This document shows positions 11,473 to 21,820 of a stretch of DNA of 64,000 nucleotides, piece after piece. A program made the position numbers and the translations under genes. Position 1 is the first letter of the stretch, and every line of letters starts with the position of its first letter. The notes under the pieces were generated by a model. That model made no database searches, was not told where the DNA came from, and was given only the letters and a program-made list of their open reading frames with translations. This DNA comes from Micropterix aruncella (lineage: Eukaryota; Arthropoda; Insecta; Lepidoptera; Micropterigidae), in NCBI GenBank assembly GCA_944548615.1, contig OX155951.1:38436995-38500994 (forward strand), read 5' to 3'.

Positions 11473-12267
11473 TTTACTTGGTTTCTTTAAATGTAAATGT
11501 AGAACAATGTTATATTTAAACAACATGTAGATGTAGATTTCAAAAACGTTTACCGCTTTTCAAAGACCTACTGATAATATATTATTTTAGAAGCGGACGA
11601 AAACCTTTACAAGGGACGAGATGAGGAGGATTGTTGGCTTTGCTTCGAACGCGGATGTCTACACCGCTGAGCATGAGAAAGGGTACTTATTTTTTAAAGA
11701 ATAGATAACCGTATATTTAATTTCATTTATGTTACAACTTTACAATTGTGAAGGGATAACACACTAAATTACTTAATTTAACATTCGAAGCCCCCTACTG
11801 TTACGATTCCCTCGTTCGCATCCCTAAACCTGAACCTTCGTTTCAGAAAACCGAAATTGTAATAGTCCCGTCTCACCGCTAACGCAGTTACTTGGTTTCT
11901 TTAAATATAAATTTAGAATAATGTTATATTTAAACATGTAGATTTCAAAAACACTTAACGCTTTTCAAAGACCTACTGATAACACATATTATTTTAGAAG
12001 CGGACGAAAACTGTTGGCTTTGTTTCATACGCGGATGTCTACACCGCTGAGCACGAGAAAGGGTACTTTTTTTTTACAGAATAGATAACCGTATATTTAA
12101 TTTTATTTATTTTACAACTTTACAATTGTGAAGGAATAACACACTAAATTACTCAATTTAATATTTGAAGCCCCCTACTCTTACGATTCCCTCGTTCGCG
12201 TCTCTAAACCTAAACCTTAGTTTCAGAAAACCGAAATTGTAAACGTCCCGTATCACCGCTAACGCAG
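11473..12267. repeat. Tandem duplication, 414 bp + 381 bp
   Basis: Unit 1 (11473-11886) and unit 2 (11887-12267) start with TTACTTGGTTTCTTTAAAT and end with TCACCGCTAACGCAG. They share ATTTTAGAAGCGGACGAAAAC and CGCGGATGTCTACACCGCTG in the same order; unit 2 lacks about 30 bp after GGACGAAAAC. Each unit contains an acceptor-like TATTTTAG before a more GC-rich block, as if an exon with flanks had been duplicated, but the frame contains TGA at the same place in both units. Confidence 0.9.
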
Positions 12268-12639
12268 TCGATTATGGACAGAAACAAGGAAATGGAGACT
12301 ATTATAGGACGAATAATCGGTATTACGCTGCAAAACTCACGCTACTCGTGGGTAAATGGTTTTTACAAGGCAATTTTGTTCCGTTCCAAAGATAATGTGA
12401 ATTTATTCTTTGCAGAATCTCCGTCGGCCTGACGAAACCCAGCTGCCCCCAGAACATAACAAAAAGTCAAAAAAACATAAATAAAAAGCCAATAATGGAT
12501 AACTTGTTTTATTTTAAGGAATATATACTTCAACCCCAAACATCAGCTATGCCGAAGAAAACTCTCAGTTCCGGTAGTAGCCTCGGACCAAACTGAAATA
12601 AAAGAAAATGATTATATACCTATTTATTTGACAAATACT

Positions 12640-12835
12640 ATTTGGTGATTTTTTTCAATAATATTTGGTGGTCCTCACGACAAATTTATGACATTGACTT
12701 TTTCTGTGGACTTTTTGAAGTCTCATTGTTTTTTACTGAAGCCATCGCCAAACTACAAGCTCTTAATAGACAAAGGTACCTACTTTCTCGCTAGAGGCAT
12801 TTCAGTATGAAAATGCCCTCGATGAGAAATACTTA
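12640..12835 (+). repeat. Repeat A, copy 1
   Basis: Same orientation as 15213-15415. Shared: GACAAATTTATGA, GAAGCCATCGCC / GAAGTCATCGCC, CTACAAGCTCT, ATTTCAGTATGAAAATGCCC followed by TCG and TGAGAAAT. Class unknown; divergence is considerable. Confidence 0.75.
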
Positions 12836-12884
12836 TTTATTTTTTATTTATTTATTTTATTTATGTATTATTCATATATTTTAT

Positions 12885-13510
12885 TTTTAAAAATATTTAG
12901 GAAATAATTTTACAAAATGATTTTGTGTCACTACTAACTAGGCAGTGCCTGTTCCGAGGAAAACGCCAATTTTATATGATATTACTTTAAATTTTCAAAT
13001 TTAGCTTTATGAATAAGATGTAAATAAATTGCTATAGTAAATCAAAGAAAAAAAATAAAAACATTAAAAAAAATAAAATAATCATTAAAAAAAAATATAT
13101 CATTAAAAAAAATCAAAATAATCATTAAATAATAAAAGTAATAGAAAATAATTATAAGATAAATCCAAATACAAAATATTACATTATTAAAATAAACAGC
13201 TGAATTCACTCTTGTTTACATAGATAATTTATATTGCTAGATATGTGAGGTTGTTTAAATCGTGTGTATGTACATTCCGCGCGCGAGCTGCGAAGAATCG
13301 GGGGATTACGCCGCCCCTGACCGTTGCCTCATACCCTGCACTAGTACTGGGAGAGCGTGGGGTGTGGAGCGACGGTCGGGGGCGGCGTAATCCGCCCTCT
13401 TCGCCAGCTCCCGATTCTTCTGTTGCTATTTTTGAAATGTCATAATGTCATAAGGTTACTTTCAGTTTTCGTTCTTCCTTCACTAATTATCCACTGAATG
13501 AGACTTTTTA
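12885..13510 (+). repeat. Repeat B, copy 1, with internal GC-rich inverted repeat
   Basis: Inverted relative to 16785-17275: AGGCAGTGCCTGTTCC, GCCAATTTTATAT, GAATTCACTCTTGTTTACAT, GTTGCTATTTTTGAAATGTC and CCACTGAATGAGACT appear in the same order on the opposite strand. Copy 1 additionally holds 13291-13420, where GGATTACGCCGCCCC-TGACCG faces CGGTCGGGGGCGGCGTAATCC with a 15-20 bp extra piece in the right arm. In copy 2 this place is a CA/TG microsatellite. Confidence 0.85.
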
Positions 13511-14012
13511 AGAACCACTTGTGTCAGTCCCGAAATTTCGAAATATTTTCCTAAAATAATGGTAATGGTGTTGTCTAGGCGTTGATCTCCTGGGCAATAT
13601 AATATGGTATATGTGCCGATCTTGTGTTCTTAGCAGGAAACAATGTCTCTACTTGCGCGCGATTGAAATATAAAGAAGTTTTTAAATATTACAATTGCCT
13701 AATATCAAGTATTTTCGCTTCGAGAAACAACTACTTATTAGAATAAATTTTTGGTTTTTTGAGTACGATACGAATTATAGTTTTTTGTACGATAGTAATT
13801 CTTTCGATTGTAGTCTTACAGCATGCTCACCACCACATAATAGCGTATATTATCATTATACATAGTCCTAACATAAATACTGTTACAACATTAAAAGCAC
13901 TAATTGCGCCGTGAGTATTAGTGGAATTGCGTATTTGACTTATGTTTGTTGACAGTTGGTCTTTGTGCAATTATGCACAATTAGTAAATTTAGTATTTGT
14001 TTTAACATATTC

Positions 14013-15060
14013 ATGGAGTGGACCGACAAAGGAAATCGTGTCGCAGTTATTGCGCTTTATCGGTGCAAAGTCGAGAAAAGAGAGATCTAGCCGCTCGAAG
14101 TCAGCCGTATGTTTGTGTATCGGTGTATCAAATTATCCGAGGATACTGGTGACATTCAAGACCGCAAGCGGTCCGGCCGTCCTCGAACTATTCGTACCAT
14201 CGAAGGCCATTGAAGCCGTGAAGCATCGGATTTTGAGAAATCCACTCCGAAAACAGAGGACAATTGCGAGAAAAATGAATATGAATTCGATGTCCTTGGA
14301 CCGCATCATCAAAAAAGACTTGGGTCTTGGGGCCTACAAACGCCGCACAGGACAATTGCTTATGGCCGCTCTGAAGGAAAATAGAGTGAAAAAATGCAAG
14401 CGGCTGTTGGTCCAGTACGCGGGTTGGAAGTACAAACAAATCCTGTTTACTGATGAAAATTTTTTCACGGCGCAGGAGAAGTTCAACATGCAGAATGATA
14501 GGGTGTACGCACACTCATCTATAGAGGCCTCCCAGGTCATTCCACGGGTCAAGAAAGGTCACCATCCGGTTTCAGTGATGGTTTAGTGGGGTGTTGCCTA
14601 TGATGGCACTACAAAGCTCCATTTATGCAAAAAAGGCGTGAAAACTTCAGCTAGAGTTTATCCACGGACAATCTTGAATCATGTTGTGAAGCCTCTTAAC
14701 CAAACAAGGTCTCAAAACTAGCATTGGATATTCCAGCAAGATTCGGCGCCGGCACACAAGGCCATAACCACTGAACCCTGGCTACAGCGCCATGCACCAG
14801 TATTTTTGTCACCAGATGATTGGCCTGCTGGCAGTCCCGATCTGAGCCCGCTTGATATAAGCTATAGGTTGTTTTGGAGGACAATGGGTGCCACAGAAGA
14901 TACAGCAACATCGAAGCCCTCAACTCTGCCCTGGTCGAAGCAGAGAGCAGTTTCCCCTTTATATAAGCTGCGTAATTCGATCGACGACTGGCCGAGGAGA
15001 CTCAAGGCCTGCTTTAAGTCCAAAGGCGGCCAGCTAGGTTTACGACAGCTATCTTGTCAC
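14013..15060 (+). pseudogene. Tc1/mariner transposase, DD37D (maT-like), inactive
   Basis: Starts at the ATG of MEWTDKGNRVAVIALYRC with an in-frame stop and a frameshift in the N-terminal DNA-binding region (GDIQDRKRSGRPRTIRTI is still readable). From about 14200 the catalytic domain is well preserved: QILFTDENFFTAQEKFNMQN (first Asp), then after a TAG in place of Trp at about 14584, FQQDSAPAHKA (second Asp), then DDWPAGSPDLSPLDISYRLF. There are 37 residues between the second Asp and the Asp of PLD, the spacing of DD37D/maT elements. LRNSIDDWPRRLKACFKSKG near the C-terminus also fits. A further stop lies in the QN*HW segment. TIRs were not identified. It lies inside the Harbinger element, so it is a later insertion. 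Confidence 0.9.
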
Positions 15061-15212
15061 CATTATACCATCCATTCAGCCCCTCCCCCTTTGAAGCCAA
15101 GTATTGAAATTAACTAATTAGGTATATTTAAATACGAGTAACATTTAATTTTTAATAAATAATCCTAATTCATTAATTCACTTGAAAATCGACATTTACT
15201 TTAAATAAATAT

Positions 15213-15415
15213 TATTTAAATAAACTGATTTTTTCACTAAATTTTGTGGTTTTTGGAGGCCCTTGCGACAAATTTATGATGTAGATTTTTGTTTTGTTGA
15301 CTTGAAATCTAGATTTTTGGTGAAGTCATCGCCACTACAAGCTCTAAATAGACAGATTATAGCTTCTGGATAGAGGTATTTCAGTATGAAAATGCCCTCG
15401 GTGAGAAATGTTACA
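15213..15415 (+). repeat. Repeat A, copy 2
   Basis: Direct copy of 12640-12835, lying on the other side of the mariner pseudogene. The two A copies therefore flank the transposase in the same orientation, but they do not look like TIRs. Confidence 0.75.
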
Positions 15416-15589
15416 AGCGTTGTCCGTGTTCGGCCCTTATCCTTGATTAGTCTCTCGTTTGAACGCTATCTTTGAAAGAACCTTTTCTATTACAAAACAT
15501 TACAAAAAATAAAGTTAGAAATACAATTGCTATGGAAACAATCGATGTGCTTAGATTAAGATTTTATTTGCAAAATTTGTGGAATAAGT

Positions 15590-15945
15590 TTGTCCCTTCA
15601 GAAAAAAAATCCATTCGATAATAAAATAAAACACAATCGATCAAATCAAATCAATCGATTTTATATTAGAAAGGGGACATTAGAAAACGATAACTATAGG
15701 CTGTTCAGTTTTCTCTCGCACCTATTTATTTTTTTGCATAAGCTAGACTCCAATTCGCCAAGAGAACAAGCCGGCTTCCGGTCATGCTTAAACTATCACC
15801 ACAGACACTAAAGACCCTGGTAGAGAAATGCGATTAGTATAAAAATCAGATTATACTGACTTTTATCAATTATGAAAAGGCATTCAACTCCGTAATTTGG
15901 ACGATCAAAAAGCCCTAGCGAGCTGTTTTCCAAAATTCTTCATTT
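15590..15945 (+). pseudogene. LINE reverse transcriptase fragment
   Basis: Short but diagnostic pieces of a non-LTR reverse transcriptase. IRKGDI...NYRLFSFLSHLFIFL corresponds to the K-G-D...NYRPISLLSxLYK motif; NSPREQAGFRSC follows, and about 40 residues later in another frame FINYEKAFNSV replaces the usual F-x-D-Y-x-K-A-F-D-S-V, with the catalytic Asp changed to Asn. Several frameshifts and stops. The wording is closest to RTE/CR1-group elements. Only about 100 codons remain; the YxDD region is absent. Confidence 0.85.
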
Positions 15946-16380
15946 TTGGTGATTTTCAGGAACAGTTTTAGTGTTTTTTTATTGTGTCACCTCGCAACAC
16001 TGCTTGAATTCAACTTAATACCCTTAACGGTAATATTTGAAATTTTATTTACCTGGAAAAATAGGTTTTGATTAGCTCTGATGGCGTAACATCGTCCTTA
16101 TTTTGGCGAAGTGATCAATGTGGTAATTGAATTTCCGCCTCTGGTAGTGGCCGTTAATTTTTCTAGTCTATTGTCATTTTAATCCAACAAAAGAAAATCG
16201 TTTTCCCCAAATATCAAAGCAACTGAAACAAAACAATTTTTGTGTAAAAATAATAATTACTGTTTTTTGCTTTTGCTTTGTAGCATGGAGAAATTCTTTA
16301 GGTGAAATTATTACAAACATCCGTTTTTTTAACATCGCATGGAAGTATCTAAGCAGCTAGCCAGTCACCCAACAAGATAC

Positions 16381-16650
16381 CACAGTATGCCAGACAGTAG
16401 CTTCTCTTTGGACAAAATTGAAATCGAAGCGAATACGTCACGATTCGTAAGGGCTCGGATATGGCCGCCAGATGTCCCGCTACTCGGCCCACGCAGATAT
16501 GCAAACAATAGAAAATGTCGCCAGCCTTTACCTGTGCGTAACGCTAACCAAAGGCCTTCGTCGAGACGTACCCCTCTGTCCAGATTCCTCGCACCCTCTT
16601 CCCGCAATGCCCTGTAGCTTAAGAGTAAACCTACTGTTTGGTATACTGTG
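16381..16650 (+). mobile_element. Miniature TIR element H, copy 1 (270 bp)
   Basis: Ends CACAGTATGCCAGACAGTAG and CTACTGTTTGGTATACTGTG are inverted repeats. Other copies in the window: 26629-26892, 33459-34115 (interrupted) and the partial 31103-31181. The 33459 copy has an 8-bp target duplication, which points to hAT or P-type. No clear duplication here. Non-coding; open frames in it are chance. Confidence 0.85.
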
Positions 16651-16784
16651 CACATACTGTTCCTGACTGATGATGCTTAACATTATGCAACAAATACAGT
16701 AGAGCCTTAATAATCCGAAATCCGTCAATTTGTAACTGCTCGGATTCACGAAGCATTTGGATTATAGCACGAGGAATCTTTAAT

Positions 16785-17275
16785 GAGACATTTTTAAAAA
16801 CTAAAAGATTTAGTCTCATTCAGTGGTTAATTAGTAAAGGAAGAACGGAAACTAAATGTATCCTCATGACATTTCAAAAATAGCAACACATTTACACGCG
16901 CACACTCACACACACACACACCCTCACACACACACACACACACTATACACACCCTCACATCTTTAACAATATACATATATGTAAACAAGAGTGAATTCAA
17001 GTTTTTATTTTTATACAATAATAATTAGTATTTGGATTTATTTTTCACTGCTTTTATTTCTTAATAATTATTTTGATTTTTGAATGATTATTTTGCGTTT
17101 TTTTTTTTTTTTAAATTTACTATAACAATTTTATTAACATCTTTTTCAAAAAACTATTTTTATTTTATTGAAAATAATATTATATAAAATTGGCGTATTC
17201 CTTGGAACAGGCACTGCCTAGTTGGGAGTGACGCAAAATCATTGTGTAAAAATAATTCCTATATATTTTTTTCAA
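16785..17275 (-). repeat. Repeat B, copy 2 (inverted), with CA microsatellite
   Basis: Reverse-strand match to 12885-13510. Contains ACACACACAC-type tracts at 16895-16945 (with CCCTCACA interruptions). Together with copy 1 it forms a large imperfect inverted repeat spanning about 4.4 kb of the Harbinger element. Confidence 0.85.
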
Positions 17276-17434
17276 TTAATAAATAAAATAAAATAAATTT
17301 TGCAAAATTAGAGATGGTATGTTTAAAAAGAACAAAATGTCATTGAATCAGAAACATAACTAAATAGTATCAAGTTATATAATCGAACAATCGGAAAGAT
17401 TTAAATGTTTATACATATACCTGGCGACTGGGTT

Positions 17435-17640
17435 TCGATATGTGACAGACCAAAGCACTAACGACATTTGAAAGTCGGGCGGTATTATAAAAACCAGGAC
17501 TGGAATTTCCTCCAGGAAACAATTCAGACTATGCGGCACGCGCTTGCAGTCGATATACCGATGAAATCTCTCACCGATATTACCATGCTTCGTATTGCAT
17601 AAAAGTGCAAGGCTAACAAAATTTGATGCAATGTGGATAT
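17435..17640 (-). pseudogene. Harbinger (PIF) transposase fragment
   Basis: Read on the - strand: ILLALHFYAIRSMVISVRDF then IGISTASACRIV. This is the helix-turn-helix segment before the DDE domain of PIF/Harbinger nucleases, usually of the form L-x-A-L-R-F-Y-A-T-G-S-x-x-x-x-V-G-D-x-x-G-x-S-x-S-x-V-x-R-I-V. A stop follows (CRIV*), and the next readable piece is in the same neighbourhood. The catalytic DDE residues were not found; repeat B copy 2 lies immediately downstream. It supports the class given to the enclosing element by TIR and TTA duplication. Confidence 0.75.
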
Positions 17641-18256
17641 GCCATAGGTCCTGAAAAAAACATAGGCAAAATTTTAATTTGTCTTCGGTTTCCTTAAGCT
17701 TTATTTTATTATCATAAAGCTAAATACAAATACTTGCAACAATGCAATACAACAGGGGTTGCAACCAATTTCCATAATATGTAAATCTGGGCACACTAAC
17801 TGGGCGGGCATAGCAAACACGCTAAGAGATTTTGCGTCGAGTACGTTGCGATCCATGGATGCGATGTAACAAATTTCCATGGTCTGTATAGTTACAGACC
17901 GTGAAACCTTTTCTTTATTTTGATGGCTCCACCCAGAGGGTGATTTCTGACCGTGGGACCTACTACTTGGGATTTACTGGTCCCGGCGCTGGAACTGTGT
18001 ATCCCTGCATACTACGAACAAGCTATGAGCATTTCTTCACGCTTGTTGCGATATTTCTTGTCCGTTTTAGTATGTTTAGTAGATTTCTTGCGCGATGCCG
18101 TCTACATAGTGCTATTCTTGCAATGCATGTTGTTGCGAATATTTATATGCGGCATAATATACCATTAGACTTTTAACGTCCATTATTAACAAAATTATCG
18201 CTTAAGTATCAATATAAACTATAAAAACTGCAGAAAACCAAATAGTTACCTTGTTG

Positions 18257-18400
18257 ATCGAACGAGGTGGAGGTCGATATTAAGTACTCGAATCCCACTC
18301 GCTTGAAGATGATAACGCATACGATGACCAACTTGTCCATTTTAGCCGTAGGCACCATAATACGAAGCGTATACACGAAAGAAAACGAAAGAAAACACAG
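18257..18400 (-). pseudogene. Possible first coding exon of the Harbinger transposase gene
   Basis: On the - strand an ATG-initiated frame reads MVPTAKMDKLVIVCVIIFKR then VGFEYLISTSTSFDQQ and meets a donor-like CAACAAG|GTAACT at about 18255. It lies about 500 bp from the right TIR with a CCAAT box (ACCAATCAG on the + strand near 18497) upstream, and is colinear with the transposase fragment at 17435-17640. I infer that it is the N-terminal exon of that gene; the sequence itself does not match a domain I know. 17640-18180 between them holds no intact exon. Confidence 0.4.
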
Positions 18401-18926
18401 AACGTCGAATGCAGGAAAGCGTATCTGACAGCTATTAAAAGGTGAACGAAATTTAGCAACAACTGCAAGCAACTCTGAAGGAATTGCAAGTTAACCAATC
18501 AGCCGGACCGTATTTATGCCGTAGTTTCGGTGTTGCTAACTTCATGTTGCAACAGCTGTCAAAAGAGTTTATTACTAGGAATAAATCCTGAACGACAGCA
18601 TTTTTTTAATCAAAAAATTATGCTTATATTTTTAATAGGAGGAAATATGTATTTGAAGTGAGAATATAAAATTTACAATATTTATTTATCCTCGTAATAT
18701 TTAATAAACTTTTATGAAATGTCTTATCTATGCTTACAATCCATTTTAACAGATGGCGCTGCTATAAAATGTATCTGAACCATCGGTTTGACTAACTTAC
18801 CGATTGTTTAACTGACAGATGATTGTGAAATCCATTTTTGACGTAAGAAAACCATCGGTTTCTCAAAACTGATGGTTTGACTTCTACTTTTACTTTTACT
18901 CGCAGGTCGCATATAGAAATCCGCCC

Positions 18927-19050
18927 TTACACACATGTTACACGCATACATACATATAAACACTTAATAGTAGGGTTGGTTGTAAGAAATGGTCGTAAGA
19001 TAATAAACTCGCCCATTGTTATATTTCACAATAAAGAGTAGAAACTATTA
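18927..19050 (+). repeat. tRNA-derived SINE, right part
   Basis: Continues the SINE split at 10844: TTACACACATGTTACACGCA, then TAGGGTTGGTTGTAAG and TTTCACAATAAAGAGTAG, all present in the SINE copies at 22755 and 38715 on their own strand. Confidence 0.85.
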
Positions 19051-19722
19051 TTAGAAAAAAAAAATCGCATTACCCTTTCTTAAGTTACAAAATTTGAACG
19101 GCTTAAAAGGACATGTACATTTCAATCGCATTACTCAATTTGGTTTTTTCTTTCTTTGATCACTTTCAATCCCCGATTTGATTTTTCCCCCGACAATTCG
19201 ATTTATCAATGGGAAAATTTCATTAAAAGATGTCAACAAACGAACCCTAGCCCTGTAAAGTAGTTTACATTTCAACTTACTGCTAGTTTACTTTTTAAAA
19301 TTAACTTTGCTAAATAATTTAAAAGTGACACTAAACAAATCACATATACACTACTTATCATAATTAACTCATAATTCATAATTAAACGCCCATAATCGTT
19401 CAATCATAAATAATTCACAATAATTCATATTAAATCATAGTAATTGAAGATATACACTCATAATTAATCCATAATATATAATTTTATATTTTTATTCAAC
19501 GTATACACCTTACCTGCATATGCTGAGAACGTCAAATGACAATATTGTGCATTATAAGAGGTGAGATTGAAAAGTTTTAGGACTATGCTCGTAATTTTAA
19601 AATGGCAGTTTGGGAATACGGGGTGGGAGGGGTAGCTAAAATGTTAAGCTTAGATTAAACAAACTTACTAAAAGCTTAAATGACAAAAATAAAGCTTTAT
19701 TTGGAAATGAATACACAACGTC
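19051..19722. other. AT-rich DNA
   Basis: Dense in short AATTCATAAT-like words (19350-19480), no coding frame or known repeat. Confidence 0.45.
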
Positions 19723-19805
19723 AACGTTTGCTTTTATTATTCACCCGAGAACACAAATTACAAACGGTAATTTGTGTTCTTGGGTGAACAATAAAAGCAA
19801 ACGTT
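19723..19805. repeat. Inverted repeat, 38-bp arms
   Basis: Left arm 19723-19760, right arm 19768-19805, 7-base spacer CAAACGG; two mismatches (A/G at ATTATTC versus ATTGTTC and CCGAG versus CCAAG). Lies just beyond the 3' end of the LINE at 19925. Confidence 0.95.
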
Positions 19806-19924
19806 CTGTAGGTGTATCTTTAAAACCTATTCCGTATATTGATCGAATGGCTCATCTTGTAACAGCACAAAGGAGCTATTTAAAAATTTATTTTGGTCTA
19901 CGAGTAGATAATACTTACCGATTT

Positions 19925-20850
19925 TTATGCCGATATTTTTAGGTTTTGTGATAGACCGGTACTTATCCAACAGTACATTTCAAAGTTAGTCACGTTTGAT
20001 CTTCTCGTCACACGAGTTTGCTGGTTTTTCTGTTGGTTTCCTAACTCGCTCTGGAATTTAGTCAGAACTACCAGTACAAATAATTTTCTTACGCCTAACA
20101 CCTTACACTCTCGGAAAATGTCATCATATATTTCCGGTTTTTTATTGATAACCCTCAGTATTGTATTTTGCGCTTTATAAAGGGTGGCCAGAATAGTTTT
20201 TGCAGCACAACCGACACGCAGATAGCATGGTAGACTGTTTAGCATATTGAAATCTAAGATATTTCGCAAACTCCAGAAGTAATAGATGAGTTTTCTCAGT
20301 CTTGTCGCAACATTCGTTAGGTGATCCTCCCAGCGCAGTCTGTTGTCTAATATTATGCCCAAGTACTTAATGGAGGACACCCTATCTAGGTACATTCCTA
20401 CACTGGCAATCCTTATTTCGATCCACGAGTGAAGTTTTTTACTTGAAGTTTTTGGCCAGTTTTGCTAGAGATCATTAATTCAATTTTATTAATATTTAAG
20501 GTTTCTATCCAACCATCTCTTCGCTTTTCTCAGTACTAATTCAGTTTCAGCAAACAGATCTGCCCAGGTCGAAAACTTGAACAATAAAACGGTGTCGTTG
20601 GCAAAACTGATGACCTTTCCTATCGACGAGAGCTTGCAGAAATCATTAAAATACAACATAAAAAGAATTGGACCCAACACGCTACCCTGTGGTACACCAT
20701 TAGTAATATCCTGTATATATTCTTCGTGGAGTCTGGTCATCTGCAATCTTTCACATAGATACGATTTAAACCACTCTAACGCTCTTCATAGATTTCTTAT
20801 AAAAAGTTCTAACCATTTGACAGACAGATCTACTGGCTGAAATAAACTGC
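19925..20850 (-). pseudogene. LINE (CR1/Jockey-type) reverse transcriptase, 5'-truncated
   Basis: The - strand holds the middle and thumb of a non-LTR reverse transcriptase: ALEWFKSYLCERL, then NGVPQGSVLGPILFMLYFND and ISFANDTVLLF. The last is the catalytic box normally FADDT, with the second Asp-pair residue changed to Asn, so it is dead. After a frame change near 20450 comes SSIKYLGIILDNRLRWEDHL, the usual YLGV-x-LD-x-x-L-x-W-x-x-H segment, and a C-terminal region with KKPEIYDDIFRECKVLGVRK. Endonuclease and N-terminal RT are missing, as expected for a 5'-truncated insertion. It lies about 120 bp upstream of a real exon on the opposite strand. Confidence 0.9.
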
Positions 20851-20969
20851 ATTTAACATTTTTTTATTCTATACTGCCAGTAACATAGGCAGGACCAACG
20901 AAAACTCAACCCAACAAAAATAAATTATATTTTAAGTTGTTTATGTATTTTATTTTAATTTCTTTGCAG

Positions 20970-21146
20970 ACGAGGAGACGAGGACGGTGCTCGGTTTGCA
21001 GCTGGCATGGTTCGTGGTAGCGGCGGCAAGCGTCGTGCTCGTGCTTTGCGCGTTGTGCGCGGGCGCGGCGTGCGCGTGCAAAAGAGCGCGCTCAGCGCGA
21101 CGACCACACCAGCGCGCGCCGCTTGTCGACGATTCACACTTGCAGC
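20970..21146 (+). CDS. Exon: transmembrane segment of an unrecognised single-pass membrane protein
   Basis: A 177-bp GC-rich exon bounded by TTTCTTTGCAG| and |GTAAGT, phase 1 at both ends. It reads EETRTVLGLQ, then a hydrophobic stretch LAWFVVAAASVVLVLCALCA ending GAACAC, then the basic stop-transfer KRARSARRPHQR and APLVDDSHLQ. The order hydrophobic-then-basic predicts a type I topology with the tail inside the cell; the cysteines after the membrane segment could be palmitoylated. It joins in frame to 26373-26529. The ectodomain must be coded upstream; no such exon was found between 1 and 20969. Symmetric 1-1 phase is usual for exons of Ig, EGF or CUB surface proteins. Family not identified. 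Confidence 0.75.
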
Positions 21147-21319
21147 GTAAGTTCTCTATGCAACGACATTATATATTTTCCCACTTGCATGAGTTATGTA
21201 GATTGATAAACAGCTCAGTAGAAATGTCGAAAACAGACAGGACACAAATCAAAATAAATACAAGTTTAGGGACGCGAATAAATTTAATTTAAATCTAATC
21301 CAGGTATAGTAGAAGGGTA

Positions 21320-21530
21320 AAAAATAAATAGTTTGCTCGCCTTAGTACAGGCCCTCGGCCTAATTAGGCGGCATTGGTGATATTTAAGTATTGTATAGGG
21401 TATTTTATTTCATGTTATTACTTTCGCATAGGATATACTACTTATTAAGTGCAACTCTGTACAATGTATATTTGTTAAATACAATGTAAAATAAAAAACA
21501 AATTAAATCAAATTATTTGTTTATTAGAAC
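21320..21530 (+). repeat. LINE 3' end
   Basis: CGCCTTAGTACAGGCCCTCG and GCCTAATTAGGCGGC are shared with 59170-59200 (TGCCTTAGTACGGGCTTAGG, CCTAGTTAGGCAGC). Ends in AAATACAATGTAAAATAAAA, an A-rich tail. Lies in the intron after the transmembrane exon. Confidence 0.6.
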
Positions 21531-21820
21531 TAGTACATGCGAGTTACATAAAAATAATATACCTACGTAAACGTTCAGGAAAATAATAGAAAAGAATGGA
21601 TTATGACTAGAACAGCATTAAACAGTATTGCTCACATTAGTTGGCTCACTTCAATATGGGTCGGACTGAAAGTTACCGGAATTGGCCACTTTAAACAATA
21701 AAAAAAAAATACAAATTTTGAAAAGAGAACTACTTGGCTGTAGAATAAAGTTTCATTTATCTGTCATTTGTTTTTTCATTGTGTCGTAATTTTAAAAACT
21801 GTTTCTCTGCATTAGGTACG
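21531..21820. other. Intronic DNA, likely 5' flank of the mariner
   Basis: GGCCACTTTAAAC near 21690 recurs inverted at about 26140 inside another mariner-type element, so part of this is probably mariner UTR. Confidence 0.4.

Larger units (their letters stand above)
10845..18926 (-). mobile_element. PIF/Harbinger element (8.08 kb) with nested insertions
   Basis: TIRs GGGCCGATTTCTATAT (10845) and, on the other strand, GGGCGGATTTCTATAT (18926) differ at one of 16 positions and are followed on both sides by text built from ACTCGCAAGTA/TTTTACT motifs. TTA flanks both ends (10842-10844, 18927-18929), the TWA-type duplication of PIF/Harbinger. The flanks join into a continuous SINE sequence, so this is one insertion. 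The - strand carries a Harbinger transposase fragment (17435-17640) and a possible first exon (18257-18400). A short + strand ATG frame at 11231 may mark the second gene these elements usually have. Much of the length is later insertion: duplicated blocks, a DD37D mariner, a LINE piece and a TIR miniature element. Confidence 0.85.

Noticed and set aside
11231..11670. Two-exon mini-gene starting MADAEPKID and joined to 11591
   Set aside because: The available donors (phase 2 or 0) do not give the frame that looks protein-like in the second block, and the block stops at the same TGA in both duplicated units.
17953..18168. 71-codon + frame starting MGPTTWDLLVPALE
   Set aside because: No domain, no splice context, and it lies within the decayed transposase gene region of the Harbinger element on the opposite strand.
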